DNA of 43,570 nt from Rosettibacter primus (lineage in GTDB: Bacteria; Bacteroidota; Ignavibacteria; Ignavibacteriales; Melioribacteraceae): positions 1-43,570 of the forward strand of contig NZ_JAYKGK010000016.1 of the NCBI RefSeq assembly GCF_036860675.1, in the 5' to 3' direction. Made by a program: the position numbers and the translations under genes. Each line of letters opens with the position of its first letter. Within the stretch, counting starts at the first letter, position 1. Shown here piece after piece: positions 26,784 through 36,459 of this stretch. Below the pieces are notes generated by a model. It did no database searches. It had not been told where the DNA came from and saw only the letters and a program-made list of their open reading frames with translations.

Positions 26784-28874
26784 ATGACATTTCTTAATCC
26801 AGCAATACTATTTGGACTGATTGCAACTTCAGTTCCAATTATACTTCACTTTTTGAACCTAAGAAAATTAAAAAAAGTAGAATTCAGCACATTATTTTTT
26901 TTAAAGCAGCTTCAAAAATCGAAAATAAGAAGAATCAAAATTAAGCAGTGGCTGTTGCTTTTACTTAGAGTTATGATTATCACTTTTATTGTTTTTGCCT
27001 TTGCCCGGCCAACAATTAAAAATACTTCATTCACCAATAAGTCTTCCAACACAACTGCAGTAATTTTAATTGATAATACATTTAGCATGTCTGTTGTTAC
27101 TGGTTCGGGTTCATATTTTAATAAATGTAAACAAATAGCCAAAAATTTAATTAACTATTTCAATTCAAAAGATGAGATTGCTGTTCTTTCTCTTGTTAAT
27201 AATAATGAAGAAATTAAACCTTATTCTAATTTTGATTTTGTAAGAAAAATAATTGACAATCTTCAAATATCATATCAAACAAACACACTAAATGATGGAA
27301 TAATTAAGGCTGCAAAAATTTTATATGAATCAAAAAATCTTAATAAAGAACTTTACATCATAACAGATTTGCAAAAAGGAAGAATTTATAATTCAAAAAA
27401 AGAATTGTTAAACTTATCTGAACTGTTAAAGAATGTTAATATTTATTTAATAGATGTTCATGAAAAAGAAGTAAAAAATCTTGGGATAGAAGAATTCAAA
27501 GTAAACAATCAAATATTTGAAAAGAACAAAACAATTAGCTTTTCTGCAACTGTAAAAAATTATTCAAATACAAATGTTAATAATTACATTATATCATTAT
27601 TTATAAATGGGAAAAGAAGTGCACAGCAAAGTTTATCATTATCTCCTCATGAATCACAATTAATAAACTTCGAGACTAACTTAAATGATTCAGGATTAAT
27701 TGAAGCGACAGCTGAACTTGAAGACGACGATATTAACTATGACAACAAATTTTATACAAGCTTTTTTGTTCCAGACAAAATCAACATTCTCATACTTACA
27801 GATAATAATTCAGACAGCAGATTTATCAAGCTTGCTCTATCTAATCAAAATGAAAATAATTTCCAAATTACAGAAAAAGATTTATCACTAATTTCTTCAA
27901 TCAGGCTTGAGGATTTTGATGCAGTTTTTATTATTGGTTCAGATAAAATTAACGACAAAGACAAATTAAAAAATTTCATTGAAAATGGTGGAAGTGCAGT
28001 TTTAATGCCTGGTTCGGTAAGTTCAACAAGTTCATTCCAGAATTTACTAAAGCATCTTGATATTGGCATTTTAGCTTCATTCAAAGGGAAAATTAATTCA
28101 CCTGATCTTTCAACTCAATTCGAAAAAGTTGATTTGCAACATCCTTTATTTGAAGATTTATTTGAAGACAAATCAAAAACCAAAATTGAATCTCCTGAGA
28201 TTTATTATTACGCCCAGATATTAGCAGATATTAAAGGGAAAGCAATAATAAGTCTATATGATAAATCTGCTTTCTTAAGCGAATACAAAATAGGTTCTGG
28301 TAAAGTATTACTTTTTAATGTATCGCCCGTTTTAAGTTGGAGCAATTTTCCTGTTAAATCTTTATTTGCACCATTAATTAATAAAATTGTTTTTTATATA
28401 TCTTCAAAAACAAAAAGTCAACAATATTTTTATGCAGGAGATGAATTAGCTGTCAATCTACAAAACACCAGAAATAATTTTGTGAAAGTTGTTCGACCTG
28501 ATAAATCAGATGAAATAATTAATACAGATTCACTCATTAATAAAAATTTTCTTAATTATAGAAATACTGATTTAACAGGAATTTACAAATTTTACTCTGA
28601 TGACAAATTAATTGATTATTTTTCAGTAAATCATAATCCAAAGGAATCTTCTTCCGATTATGAAACCTCTAATAATTTTGAAAACTACCTCAAAGAAATT
28701 TCTTTTGCTGGAAATTTTATTAATCTACAACCAAAAGAAGATTATATGAGAAAAATCTATCAATCAAGATTTGGAATGGAACTTTGGAAACATTTTTTAA
28801 TCATAGCATTTATTTTGTCAATCATAGAAATGTATATATCAAAAAGCACAAAAAAAGATATGGCAAAAAACTGA
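26784..28874 (+). CDS. BatA/VWA-type membrane protein
   Basis: 696 residues. The N-terminus is the BatA-type aerotolerance domain: TFLNPAILFGLIATSVPIIL, HFLNLRKLKKVEFSTLFFL, two spans and FAFARPT at about 72-78. A von Willebrand A-like domain follows (VILIDNTFSMSV; DxTxS in place of the MIDAS DxSxS) to about 225. After a CARDB/Ig-like part (235-320) and a class-I-amidotransferase-like region (about 325-460), a final span is at 675-690. Proteins of this plan are widespread in Bacteroidetes and Chlorobi; roles are unclear. AAAGGAG at 26763-26769 lies 15 bases from the ATG, unusually far. Confidence 0.85.
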   Translation: MTFLNPAILFGLIATSVPIILHFLNLRKLKKVEFSTLFFLKQLQKSKIRRIKIKQWLLLLLRVMIITFIVFAFARPTIKNTSFTNKSSNTTAVILIDNTFSMSVVTGSGSYFNKCKQIAKNLINYFNSKDEIAVLSLVNNNEEIKPYSNFDFVRKIIDNLQISYQTNTLNDGIIKAAKILYESKNLNKELYIITDLQKGRIYNSKKELLNLSELLKNVNIYLIDVHEKEVKNLGIEEFKVNNQIFEKNKTISFSATVKNYSNTNVNNYIISLFINGKRSAQQSLSLSPHESQLINFETNLNDSGLIEATAELEDDDINYDNKFYTSFFVPDKINILILTDNNSDSRFIKLALSNQNENNFQITEKDLSLISSIRLEDFDAVFIIGSDKINDKDKLKNFIENGGSAVLMPGSVSSTSSFQNLLKHLDIGILASFKGKINSPDLSTQFEKVDLQHPLFEDLFEDKSKTKIESPEIYYYAQILADIKGKAIISLYDKSAFLSEYKIGSGKVLLFNVSPVLSWSNFPVKSLFAPLINKIVFYISSKTKSQQYFYAGDELAVNLQNTRNNFVKVVRPDKSDEIINTDSLINKNFLNYRNTDLTGIYKFYSDDKLIDYFSVNHNPKESSSDYETSNNFENYLKEISFAGNFINLQPKEDYMRKIYQSRFGMELWKHFLIIAFILSIIEMYISKSTKKDMAKN

Positions 28875-28927
28875 ATTGATTTAGATAGTAAATGATTTAT
28901 AATTTAATATGGTAAAAAAATAAAAAA

Positions 28928-30193
28928 ATGATAGAAGTAAAAAGAAAAGAAAGAGAAAGAGCAATATTAATAGCATTATCAACAGGAGAATATTCAGAAG
29001 AACAAATAGAAGAACATCTTGATGAATTAGAATTGCTTGCCGATACAGCTGGGGCAGATACAGTATTTAAAATAATGCAGGAAAGACCCAAACCCGACCC
29101 TGCGTTTTTCATTGGAAGAGGCAAAGCCGAAGAGATTGCTCAATTAATTGAACCCAACGACATTCAATTAATCATTTTTGATGATGATTTAACTCCTTCA
29201 CAGGTTAGAAATCTCGAAAAACTATTCAGCAGAAAAATTCTTGACCGCAGTGGATTAATTCTTGATATTTTCGCATCACACGCAAAAACTCGAGAAGCTA
29301 AAACTCAAGTTGAACTTGCTCAACTTCAATACATGCTTCCTCGATTAACAAGAGCATGGACACACCTCTCAAAACAATACGGTGGAATTGGAACTAAAGG
29401 TCCTGGAGAAAAACAAATAGAAACAGACAGGAGATTAATCAGGACAAGAATCAGCAAGTTAAAAGAATACCTCGAAAAAATTGAATACCAGCAGGAAATT
29501 AAAAGTTCTTCTCACAAAAAATTTATTACCGCTGTAATTGTTGGATACACAAACGCAGGAAAATCCACTCTTTTAAATAGACTTACACATGCAAATGTAC
29601 TTGCAGAAGATAAATTATTTGCTACTCTTGATTCAACAACGCGGGCATGTGTTTTTGATAAAAACAAAAAAATTCTTTTGAGTGACACTGTAGGATTCAT
29701 TCGAAAACTTCCTCATCATCTTATTGCTTCTTTCAAAAGCACTCTAAATGTTGTAAAAGATGCAGATATTATTATTCATTTAATTGATATAACAAATCCA
29801 TACTTTGAAGAACACATAAAAGTTGTAGAAAACACATTAGAACAAATGAACTGCGGGAATAAAATTCAGATAAAAGTTTTCAACAAAATTGATATTCTCA
29901 GTAAAAGAGAAATGCTTGATTCAATAAATCACAGATACCCAAATAGTTTATTCATTTCTGCAGAAAGAGGAATTGGCATAAACAATCTCAAAGAACTTTT
30001 GCTTAATTATTATGAAAAGAACTTTGAAGAATATCAACTAAAATTAAAACATCATCAATCAAAAAAAATTTCACTTATCTATGAACTTGCAGAGGTTTTG
30101 GATACAATTTACAAAGATGATTATGTATTACTTAAATACCGTGCAAGTAAACCTGTTCAAAGCAGAATAATAAAACTGGTTCATCAAAACTGA
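28928..30193 (+). CDS. hflX: Ribosome-associated GTPase HflX
   Basis: 421 residues. N-terminal HflX domain with ADTVFKIMQERPKPDPAFFIGRGK, where the GxGK loop is diagnostic, and a long linker with LARLxxxYxxLPRL-like QLQYMLPRLTRAWTHL and GTKGPGEKQIETDRR. G domain: G1 GYTNAGKS (206-213), G2 region FATLDSTTRA, G3 DTVGFI (253-258), G4 NKID (319-322). It splits or rescues stalled ribosomes under stress. Standalone gene 53 bp after the BatA-type gene. ATG start in an A-rich leader with no strong ribosome-binding site. Confidence 0.96.
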   Translation: MIEVKRKERERAILIALSTGEYSEEQIEEHLDELELLADTAGADTVFKIMQERPKPDPAFFIGRGKAEEIAQLIEPNDIQLIIFDDDLTPSQVRNLEKLFSRKILDRSGLILDIFASHAKTREAKTQVELAQLQYMLPRLTRAWTHLSKQYGGIGTKGPGEKQIETDRRLIRTRISKLKEYLEKIEYQQEIKSSSHKKFITAVIVGYTNAGKSTLLNRLTHANVLAEDKLFATLDSTTRACVFDKNKKILLSDTVGFIRKLPHHLIASFKSTLNVVKDADIIIHLIDITNPYFEEHIKVVENTLEQMNCGNKIQIKVFNKIDILSKREMLDSINHRYPNSLFISAERGIGINNLKELLLNYYEKNFEEYQLKLKHHQSKKISLIYELAEVLDTIYKDDYVLLKYRASKPVQSRIIKLVHQN

Positions 30194-30325
30194 ATAATTT
30201 TTTATTACACAATAAAATAATTTTAGAATTTATGCATTTCTCTTCTGAAGAAAATTACTTTTCTATTTCTTTCATATCCTTTAATAAAATCACTCTCCCA
30301 AACAAAAATAAATATGAGAATTAAT

Positions 30326-31885
30326 ATGAAATTAATAATTGACGGAAATTCATTAACTCTTAAAAGCATAGAAAATTTTTTATCAACCAGCACATCAGTT
30401 GAACTATCTAATGAAGCAAAGAAGAAAATTTCAAAGGTAAGTTCACTTGTTGACAAATGGGTTAATGAAAGAAAAATAATTTATGGAGTAACAACAGGTT
30501 TTGGTGATTTCTCAAATATACGAATTGATAAAAAGGATATCGAGAAACTGCAGGAAAATTTAATAATTAGTCACACAGCAGGTGTTGGAGAAAATTTACC
30601 TCCTCACATTGTTAAATTAATGATGTTACTGAGAGCAAATGCACTTGCAGGTGGTTACTCAGGAATTAAGCTTAATACACTTCAGCTTTTAATTGATTTT
30701 ATAAACAACAATATTTTGCCTGTAATTCCTTCACAGGGTTCTGTAGGTTCAAGTGGAGATTTAGCTCCTTTAGCTCATCTGGTTCTATCAATGATTGGAA
30801 AAGGAAAAGTTCAGATTATTAAAAATATATTCGATGAGACATCAATTACAAAAACAAAAATAATTTCTTCTAAATCTGCATTAAAAAAATTTCGTTTGAA
30901 ACCTGCTCGTCTAACAGCCAAAGAAGGTTTAGCTTTGATTAACGGCACACAAATGATGGCAGCTTTTGGTTCATATATTTGTATTGAAGCATTGAAATTA
31001 ATTAAACTGGCAGATATTGCTGCTGCTTTATCCCACGAAGCTTTACGAGCAACGGATGATGCATTTGACTTAAGACTTCATAAATTAAGACCTTATAAAG
31101 GACAATTGATAGTAGCGGAAAATCTTCTTCAACTCTTAAAAAATAGCGAGATTCGAAAGTCACACAAAGTAAACGACCCGAGAGTGCAGGATGCTTATTC
31201 ATTAAGATGTATACCACAAATTCATGGTGCTGTAAGAGATACAATTGATTTTGTCTGTTCTCAAATCGAAATAGAAATTAATTCAGTTACTGATAATCCA
31301 GTTATTTTTTATGAAGATAAAGATTACATAAGCGGAGGAAATTTTCACGGTGAACCTTTAGCTCTTACTCTTGATTATATGGCAATTGCACTTTCTGAAC
31401 TTGCAAATATTTCAGAAAGAAGAATTGATAGATTGTTAAATGGCTCATCTGAAAAGCTGCCAAAATTTCTTACAAATAATGGAGGCTTAAATTCCGGTTA
31501 TATGATGCTTCAATATACTGCTGCTTCTCTGGTATCAGAAAACAAAGTCCTTTCGCATCCTGCAAGTGTTGATTCTATTCCAACTTCTGCGAACAAAGAA
31601 GATATAAATTCAATGGGTTCAATAGCGGCAAGGAAATGTTATCAGATATTAAAAAACACGCAAACTGTTATTGCACTTGAACTATTAGCCGCCGCACAGG
31701 CATTAGAATTTTTAAAACCACTTAAATGTGGTGAAGGGACAAATATTGCTTATCAAACAATTCGTAAATTTATCCCTCCATTAAAAGATGATAGAATCAT
31801 CAAGAAAGACATTGATAAAATAATCGAGCTAATTAAAACCAACACAATTTTATCTGAGGTTGAAAAAGTTATAAATATAAAATAA
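30326..31885 (+). CDS. hutH: Histidine ammonia-lyase with SSG in place of ASG
   Basis: 519 residues from Met5. Removes ammonia from histidine to give urocanate. Conserved blocks: IYGVTTGFGDFS (catalytic Tyr), ISHTAGVG (the Ser-His typical of histidine rather than Phe/Tyr lyases), PSQGSVGSSGDLAPLAH (MIO region), LINGTQMM, SVTDNPVIF and LVSENKVLSHPASVDSIPTSANKED. The MIO tripeptide reads S142-S143-G144 instead of Ala-Ser-Gly. Numbering from Met5 (30326) puts it exactly at the classical 142-144, supporting that start over the ATG at 30314. PTSANKEDINSMG also departs from the usual PTSANQEDHVSM. No hutU, hutI or hutG adjoins. The alternative is a related aminoacyl lyase or mutase. Confidence 0.87.
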   Translation: MKLIIDGNSLTLKSIENFLSTSTSVELSNEAKKKISKVSSLVDKWVNERKIIYGVTTGFGDFSNIRIDKKDIEKLQENLIISHTAGVGENLPPHIVKLMMLLRANALAGGYSGIKLNTLQLLIDFINNNILPVIPSQGSVGSSGDLAPLAHLVLSMIGKGKVQIIKNIFDETSITKTKIISSKSALKKFRLKPARLTAKEGLALINGTQMMAAFGSYICIEALKLIKLADIAAALSHEALRATDDAFDLRLHKLRPYKGQLIVAENLLQLLKNSEIRKSHKVNDPRVQDAYSLRCIPQIHGAVRDTIDFVCSQIEIEINSVTDNPVIFYEDKDYISGGNFHGEPLALTLDYMAIALSELANISERRIDRLLNGSSEKLPKFLTNNGGLNSGYMMLQYTAASLVSENKVLSHPASVDSIPTSANKEDINSMGSIAARKCYQILKNTQTVIALELLAAAQALEFLKPLKCGEGTNIAYQTIRKFIPPLKDDRIIKKDIDKIIELIKTNTILSEVEKVINIK

Positions 31886-32222
31886 CTCTATGTTTATAGT
31901 GAATAATTTATATTGTTCAAAATAGCTAATGATAATCCGGGTAGACTCCTATTTTATTTAATAACTACACCAAGAATTAAAATAATGATACTTTCTAAAG
32001 TAAAACTTTGATGAATGATTTAATTATTCCATCAAATATTTTTTAACAGCTAATTTCATATTAAAATTTATTGTTAAAAATTATCAAATATGTCAACCAC
32101 ACACCCATAAAAGGAATTGTAATAGAACATATTTTAATAACAATTGATAAGATTAATCAATTATCAGCCCTCATTAGTTTAAAATATGAGCCGCAAAGTA
32201 TAGATTCTTTGCGGCTTAGAGT
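31886..32222. other. Non-coding stretch between hutH and serC
   Basis: 337 bases between convergent genes. It holds the serC terminator hairpin at 32189-32216 and AT-rich sequence without open frames or repeats that I can identify. Confidence 0.6.
32189..32216 (-). terminator. Terminator of the serC transcript
   Basis: Perfect 10-bp stem AGCCGCAAAG (32189-32198) with CTTTGCGGCT (32207-32216), 8-nt loop, just after the serC stop. On the minus strand it is followed by TCATATTTT, a moderate T tract. Confidence 0.75.
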
Positions 32223-33311
32223 TTAATTATTCTTTCTAAATTCTTCCATGAATGTAACTAATGTTTCAACACCTTTTTTGGGGAAAGCATTATAAATTGA
32301 TGCTCGTATTCCACCTACGCTTCTGTGGCCTTTCAAACCATCTAAATCTCTTTTCTTTGCCTCTTCGATAAATTTCTTCTCTAATTCTTCATTTGGTAAT
32401 CTAAATGTTACATTCATTAGAGAACGGTCTTCAGGAACTTTTACTGTGCCGCTGTAAAATCCGTCGCTTGAATCAATAGCTTCATAAAGAATTTTAGCTT
32501 TTTCAATATTTCGTTTATACATTTCATCCAGTCCGCCCATATTTAATAACCACTTAAATACTAATCCTGCAATATAAATTCCAAATGTTGTAGGAGTATT
32601 ATATAATGAATTATTTTCAACATGAACTTTGTAATTCAAATAAGTATGAAGACTGTCCGATGACCTTTCAAGCAAATCTTTTCTGATAATTACAAGAGTA
32701 ACACCTGCAGGACCGATATTCTTTTGAGCACCAGCATAAATTAAGCCGTATTTATTTACATCAATTTTTTTATGAAGTATATCTGAAGATGCATCACATA
32801 CTAACGGAACATTTCCAACTTCTGGCTCGGTTTTCCATTGAGTTCCATAAATTGTGTTGTTCGATGTAAAATGAACATAAGAAGCATCAGGGTAAAGTTT
32901 TAATTCAGATTGTTTTGGGAGGCGAGTAAAATTTTCTTCTTCAGTAGATGCAGCAATATTAACTGTTCCAACTCTTTTAGCTTCTTTCATTGCTTTTTTT
33001 GCCCATGAACCTGTCACAATATAATCAGCTTTGTTATTTGGTGGCATTAAGTTTAATGGGACCATTGAGAATTGCAGTGTAGCTCCCCCCTGAAGAAATA
33101 GAATTGCATAATTATCATTGATATCAAGAAGTTTTCTTAAATCAGCTTCTGCTTCTTTAATTATCTGGTCAAAAATTTTTCCTCGATGACTCATTTCCAT
33201 TACACTCATTCCACAGCCTTTATAAGAAAATAAATCTTTCTGTGCTTCGAGCAACACTTCTTCTGGCAATACTGCTGGTCCTGCACTAAAGTTATAAATA
33301 CGCTTTTCCAT
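32223..33311 (-). CDS. serC: Phosphoserine aminotransferase
   Basis: PLP enzyme converting 3-phosphohydroxypyruvate and glutamate to phosphoserine and 2-oxoglutarate in serine synthesis. 362 residues, normal length. YNFSAGPAVLPEEVL at the N-terminus, SVMEMSHRG, LFLQGGATLQFSMVPLNL, and PLP lysine K197 in YAGAQKNIGPAGV. C-terminal LKGHRSVGGIRASIYNAFP has the substrate-phosphate arginines. Second gene after DUF1015, 47 bp apart, a pairing found repeatedly in bacteria and often joined by serA. No serA is seen here. Confidence 0.97.
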   Translation of the reverse strand: MEKRIYNFSAGPAVLPEEVLLEAQKDLFSYKGCGMSVMEMSHRGKIFDQIIKEAEADLRKLLDINDNYAILFLQGGATLQFSMVPLNLMPPNNKADYIVTGSWAKKAMKEAKRVGTVNIAASTEEENFTRLPKQSELKLYPDASYVHFTSNNTIYGTQWKTEPEVGNVPLVCDASSDILHKKIDVNKYGLIYAGAQKNIGPAGVTLVIIRKDLLERSSDSLHTYLNYKVHVENNSLYNTPTTFGIYIAGLVFKWLLNMGGLDEMYKRNIEKAKILYEAIDSSDGFYSGTVKVPEDRSLMNVTFRLPNEELEKKFIEEAKKRDLDGLKGHRSVGGIRASIYNAFPKKGVETLVTFMEEFRKNN

Positions 33312-33358
33312 AAATAGATTCCTTTTTTAGTTTGTAATTAATTTTATCTGTAATTTCA

Positions 33359-34591
33359 TTAAATCAAATGAACTAATAGACCATCTCTTAACTTTGGTTC
33401 AAACCATGTTGATTTTGGCGGCATAATTTCACCAGCATCAGATATATTCATCAAATCATCTAAGGTTACAGGATACATAGAAAATGCAACCTCGGCTTTA
33501 CCGCTGTCTACAAGTTTTACTAATTCATCTGTACCTCTTATTCCACCAATAAAATCAATGTTTGTATCAGTACGAGGGTCTTCAATTCCAAGCACAGGCT
33601 GTAATAGAAAATTTTGTAATATGCTTACATCAAGATTATCTGATACAGTTTTACCCGCTTTAACATTCTCATTCGGTTTTAATGTATACCAGTTTTTATC
33701 TAAATACATACAAAAAGTTTGGGGTCTATCGGGAACAGATGTATTCGATTTTTCAATTAAGAAATTTTCTTCTATCCTTTTCAGAAATTCTTCTTTCTTC
33801 ATGTTTAATTTATGTACAACCCTGTTATATGGTAATATTTTAAGTTGATTTGAAGGAAATAGAACAGCGAGGAAATAATTATATTCTTCATCCCCATTAT
33901 GATTTGGATTTTGTTCTTTTTTTATTTTTTGAACTCTGCTTGCACTTGCTGCTCGATGATGACCATCGGCGATATAGAGATAATCAACTTTAGCAATCTC
34001 ATTAATAATATCATTTAAATAATCATCAGGAAGAATCCATATTGTATGCTTAATTCCATCTATAGCAGTGAAATCATAAATTGGATTTAATTTAGTTATA
34101 ACATTATTAATTATTTTATCAACTGACTCAATTGCACGATATGTTAAAAAAACCGGCCCTGTTTGTGCTTCTGTAATTAAAATATGATTTGTTCTATCAT
34201 CTTCCTTTACCTTGCGAGTTTTCTCATGCTTTTTAATTATGTCTTTATCATAATCTTCCACAGAAAAAGTTGCTGCAAGACCAACCTGTGAATGATTTCC
34301 CATTACAAGTTTATAAATATAAATATGTGGATTATCATCAATGATTAACGGTGCTTCCATTTTCAATCTTTCAAGATTTTCCTTTGCTTTTTGATACACC
34401 TCATTTGAATAAACATCTTCTATATGAGGCATTTCTATTTCCGAACGAGTTACTCTAAGAAAACTTAATGGATTTCCTTTTGCCAGTTCTGCAGCTTCTT
34501 CTCTGCTTACTACGTCATAAGGGACACTTGCAACAAGATGAGCAACTTTTTCATTTGGTCTTAATGCTCTAAATGGACGAATAATTGCCAT
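33359..34591 (-). CDS. DUF1015-family protein (SerC neighbour)
   Basis: 410 residues. Family landmarks: IIRPFRALRPN at the N-terminus, ASVPYDVVSREEAAELAKGNPLSFLRVTR, KKHEKTRKVKEDDRTNHI, YIADGHHRAASASRV (His-rich central motif), FPSNQLKILPYNRVVHKL and the C-terminal VTLDDLMNISDAGEIMPPKSTWFEPKLRDGL. Biochemical function is not established; the family travels with serine-synthesis genes, so a role in that pathway or in handling its intermediates is inferred. No signal peptide. First gene of the serC unit, with an 18-bp palindrome upstream at 34678-34695. Confidence 0.88.
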   Translation of the reverse strand: MAIIRPFRALRPNEKVAHLVASVPYDVVSREEAAELAKGNPLSFLRVTRSEIEMPHIEDVYSNEVYQKAKENLERLKMEAPLIIDDNPHIYIYKLVMGNHSQVGLAATFSVEDYDKDIIKKHEKTRKVKEDDRTNHILITEAQTGPVFLTYRAIESVDKIINNVITKLNPIYDFTAIDGIKHTIWILPDDYLNDIINEIAKVDYLYIADGHHRAASASRVQKIKKEQNPNHNGDEEYNYFLAVLFPSNQLKILPYNRVVHKLNMKKEEFLKRIEENFLIEKSNTSVPDRPQTFCMYLDKNWYTLKPNENVKAGKTVSDNLDVSILQNFLLQPVLGIEDPRTDTNIDFIGGIRGTDELVKLVDSGKAEVAFSMYPVTLDDLMNISDAGEIMPPKSTWFEPKLRDGLLVHLI

Positions 34592-34677
34592 AATTACTCC
34601 AATAATGAAAAATTTATTATGTAAAATAGCATATAAAGGTATTATTGTAAAATAGAAATGAAGTTTAATAATTATAA

Positions 34678-34695
34678 ATAATTATGCATAATTAT
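34678..34695. promoter_or_regulatory. Palindrome upstream of the DUF1015-serC unit
   Basis: ATAATTATGCATAATTAT is a perfect 18-bp palindrome, 87 bp upstream of the DUF1015 start and 41 bp past the marR stop. MarR proteins bind such AT-rich palindromes, so it is a candidate operator. The regulator's identity is inferred only from proximity. Confidence 0.4.
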
Positions 34696-34735
34696 GTATA
34701 AGGAATTAACAGTTTTTAAGCCTGTATTAAGAAAT

Positions 34736-35197
34736 TTATAATTCTGAATTATCTTCTGCTACTGCTTTACCAAGTTTTTTAAGAAGTTCCCCCAAAGTTT
34801 TTTGTTCTTGTGTGGTTAAAACAGACATAAGTTGGGTAATATATTCTGCATGGGAATAAAATATTCTATCAAAAAGTTCTTGGCCATCTTTTGTCAATCG
34901 TACAAGAATAGCTCTTCTATCCTCTTTGCTATGCACTCTTTCTATTAAACCCAATTTCTCAACATTATCAAGAACAAGAGTCATATTACCACCAGTAACG
35001 AGCATCTTTTTACAAATTTCGCCAACTTTAAGCGGGCCTAAATGCCCGAGTATTTCAATTACTGCAAATTGAGGTTGAGTTAAACCATAGTTGCGAATAT
35101 TTTCAGTAGTTCTTTTGTTAAAAGAAGAAAAAGCTCTTGCCAATTTAACCCACGTATTTAATGCTAAATCAATCTTTTTTCCGTATCTCTTCTTCAT
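34736..35197 (-). CDS. MarR-family transcriptional regulator
   Basis: 153 residues with the winged helix: LTQPQFAVIEILGHLGPLKVGEICKKMLVTGGNMTLVLDNVEKLGLIERVHSKEDRRAILV-type order, that is helix 3, the recognition helix (GGNMTLVLDNVEKLG) and the wing with the hallmark DRRA. Dimerisation helices flank it at both ends. MarR proteins usually repress their own gene and a neighbour and release DNA on binding a small ligand or oxidation. An 11-bp inverted repeat lies about 15 bp upstream of its start. No cysteine suits a thiol switch. Candidate targets are itself, DUF1015-serC and the divergent DUF2203 gene. Confidence 0.92.
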   Translation of the reverse strand: MKKRYGKKIDLALNTWVKLARAFSSFNKRTTENIRNYGLTQPQFAVIEILGHLGPLKVGEICKKMLVTGGNMTLVLDNVEKLGLIERVHSKEDRRAILVRLTKDGQELFDRIFYSHAEYITQLMSVLTTQEQKTLGELLKKLGKAVAEDNSEL

Positions 35198-35211
35198 TTT
35201 ATTTTACTCTA

Positions 35212-35246
35212 ATTAAAATATTACTAATCCAAATTAATATTTTAAT
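35212..35246. promoter_or_regulatory. Inverted repeat upstream of marR
   Basis: ATTAAAATATT (35212-35222) is repeated inverted as AATATTTTAAT (35236-35246), with a 13-bp spacer. It sits between divergent genes, 15 bp from the marR start, a typical place for an autoregulatory site. Low sequence complexity lowers the weight. Confidence 0.35.
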
Positions 35247-35417
35247 AGATATTGTTCAATTTTTGATAATATCCAAAAATAATATTAGTTCCTATTAAAT
35301 TTTTTGTGAAGAATTTTTGTTCAATGGTAAAATATCATGTTAGTTGGAGTTAGAATTTAATTTTGAGATTAACATTTTTTATTGATAAATTATAATTAAA
35401 GAAAAGAGGATAGTATT

Positions 35418-35795
35418 TTGGAAACACAGGTTAAATACTTTACACCACAGGAAGCAAGAAAAGCACTTCCGTTAGTTAAAAGAATTGTCAGAGATATTCT
35501 AAATACAGCTTACGAAATTCGAATGATTACAGAATTTAATGGCGGTAAATTTGAAGGAAATAGTCAAATCTATCTGCTTAAAGAACAAATTAATAAATAT
35601 ATAAAAGAATTAGAAGAAATTGGCTGTTCGTTTAAAGACTGGAATTTTGAAGTTGGAATTGTTGACTTCCCCTCAATAATTAATGATGAAGAAGTTTTTC
35701 TCTGCTGGCGAAGTGATGAAGAGGATATTAAATTTTATCATGGAATTACAGAAGGTTATATAGGAAGAAAACCTATACCTGAAGAATATTTATAA
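35418..35795 (+). CDS. DUF2203-family protein
   Basis: 125 residues, whole length of the family. KYFTPQEARKALPLVKRIVRDIL opens it, a central helix pair follows (..LLKEQINKYIKELEEIGC), then the conserved KDWNFEVGIVDFPS and CWRSDEEDIKFYHG. Compact soluble protein, function not known. It starts at TTG (35418) with AGAGGA eight bases upstream, and no in-frame ATG exists before the conserved core, so TTG is the real start. Divergent from marR. Confidence 0.85.
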   Translation: METQVKYFTPQEARKALPLVKRIVRDILNTAYEIRMITEFNGGKFEGNSQIYLLKEQINKYIKELEEIGCSFKDWNFEVGIVDFPSIINDEEVFLCWRSDEEDIKFYHGITEGYIGRKPIPEEYL

Positions 35796-35920
35796 TTTTT
35801 GAAACCTTATAATTTTTTTATCAGATATTGACAAATTGCTAATATTTATAACCTCTATTTATCTCATAATTATTATTTCCACACCAAAGTTTTAAAGATA
35901 ATCTTCCCTTTAATTTTCAA

Positions 35921-36352
35921 TTAAGATTTAACTTCTTCAATTCGATATGAATGAGTTATCTCAACAGCTTTTTGAAGCATTGCTGTTACACTGCAATAAG
36001 TTTTCTGAGATAATTCAATTGCGCGTTCTACTGCATCTACCGGTATATCTTTTCCATAAAAGACATATTCAAGGTGAATTTTAGTAAATACCTGTGGATG
36101 AGTTTCCTGAACTTCCGCAGAAATATTCATTTCGAATCCATCAAGTTTTATTTTCTTTTTTTGCAAAATCACAGCCACATCACTGCCTGTGCAGCCTCCC
36201 AGAGCAATTAATAGTAATTCTTTCGGTCTTATTGCAGCATCACTTCCACCAAATTGTTCTGGTCCATCCATCACAACCCAATGATTTGAATCAGTTTTAC
36301 CAAGAAAAGTAACCCCCTGTATATGTTTTACAATTGCTTTTTTTGTAGCCAT
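35921..36352 (-). CDS. OsmC-family peroxidase-like protein
   Basis: 143 residues from the ATG at 36352. OsmC fold with the two redox cysteines in LGGCTGSDV (helix 2) and KTYCSVTAML. GSDAAIRPKELLLIALGGC is the signature. Reduces organic or fatty-acid hydroperoxides in the studied members, of the YhfA-like subgroup here. The frame opens at a TTG (36364), but GGGAGA sits right for the ATG. Convergent with DUF2203; the DUF2905 gene lies upstream on the same strand. Confidence 0.9.
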   Translation of the reverse strand: MATKKAIVKHIQGVTFLGKTDSNHWVVMDGPEQFGGSDAAIRPKELLLIALGGCTGSDVAVILQKKKIKLDGFEMNISAEVQETHPQVFTKIHLEYVFYGKDIPVDAVERAIELSQKTYCSVTAMLQKAVEITHSYRIEEVKS

Positions 36353-36459
36353 AATTTCTCCCAAATAAAAATTTTTGTATGTATGAGATGTAGTTATTTA
36401 TAATTAGATTCAATTGAAATTTCAGGATGAGAGAATCAAGTAAATACAGTACACTTGTT

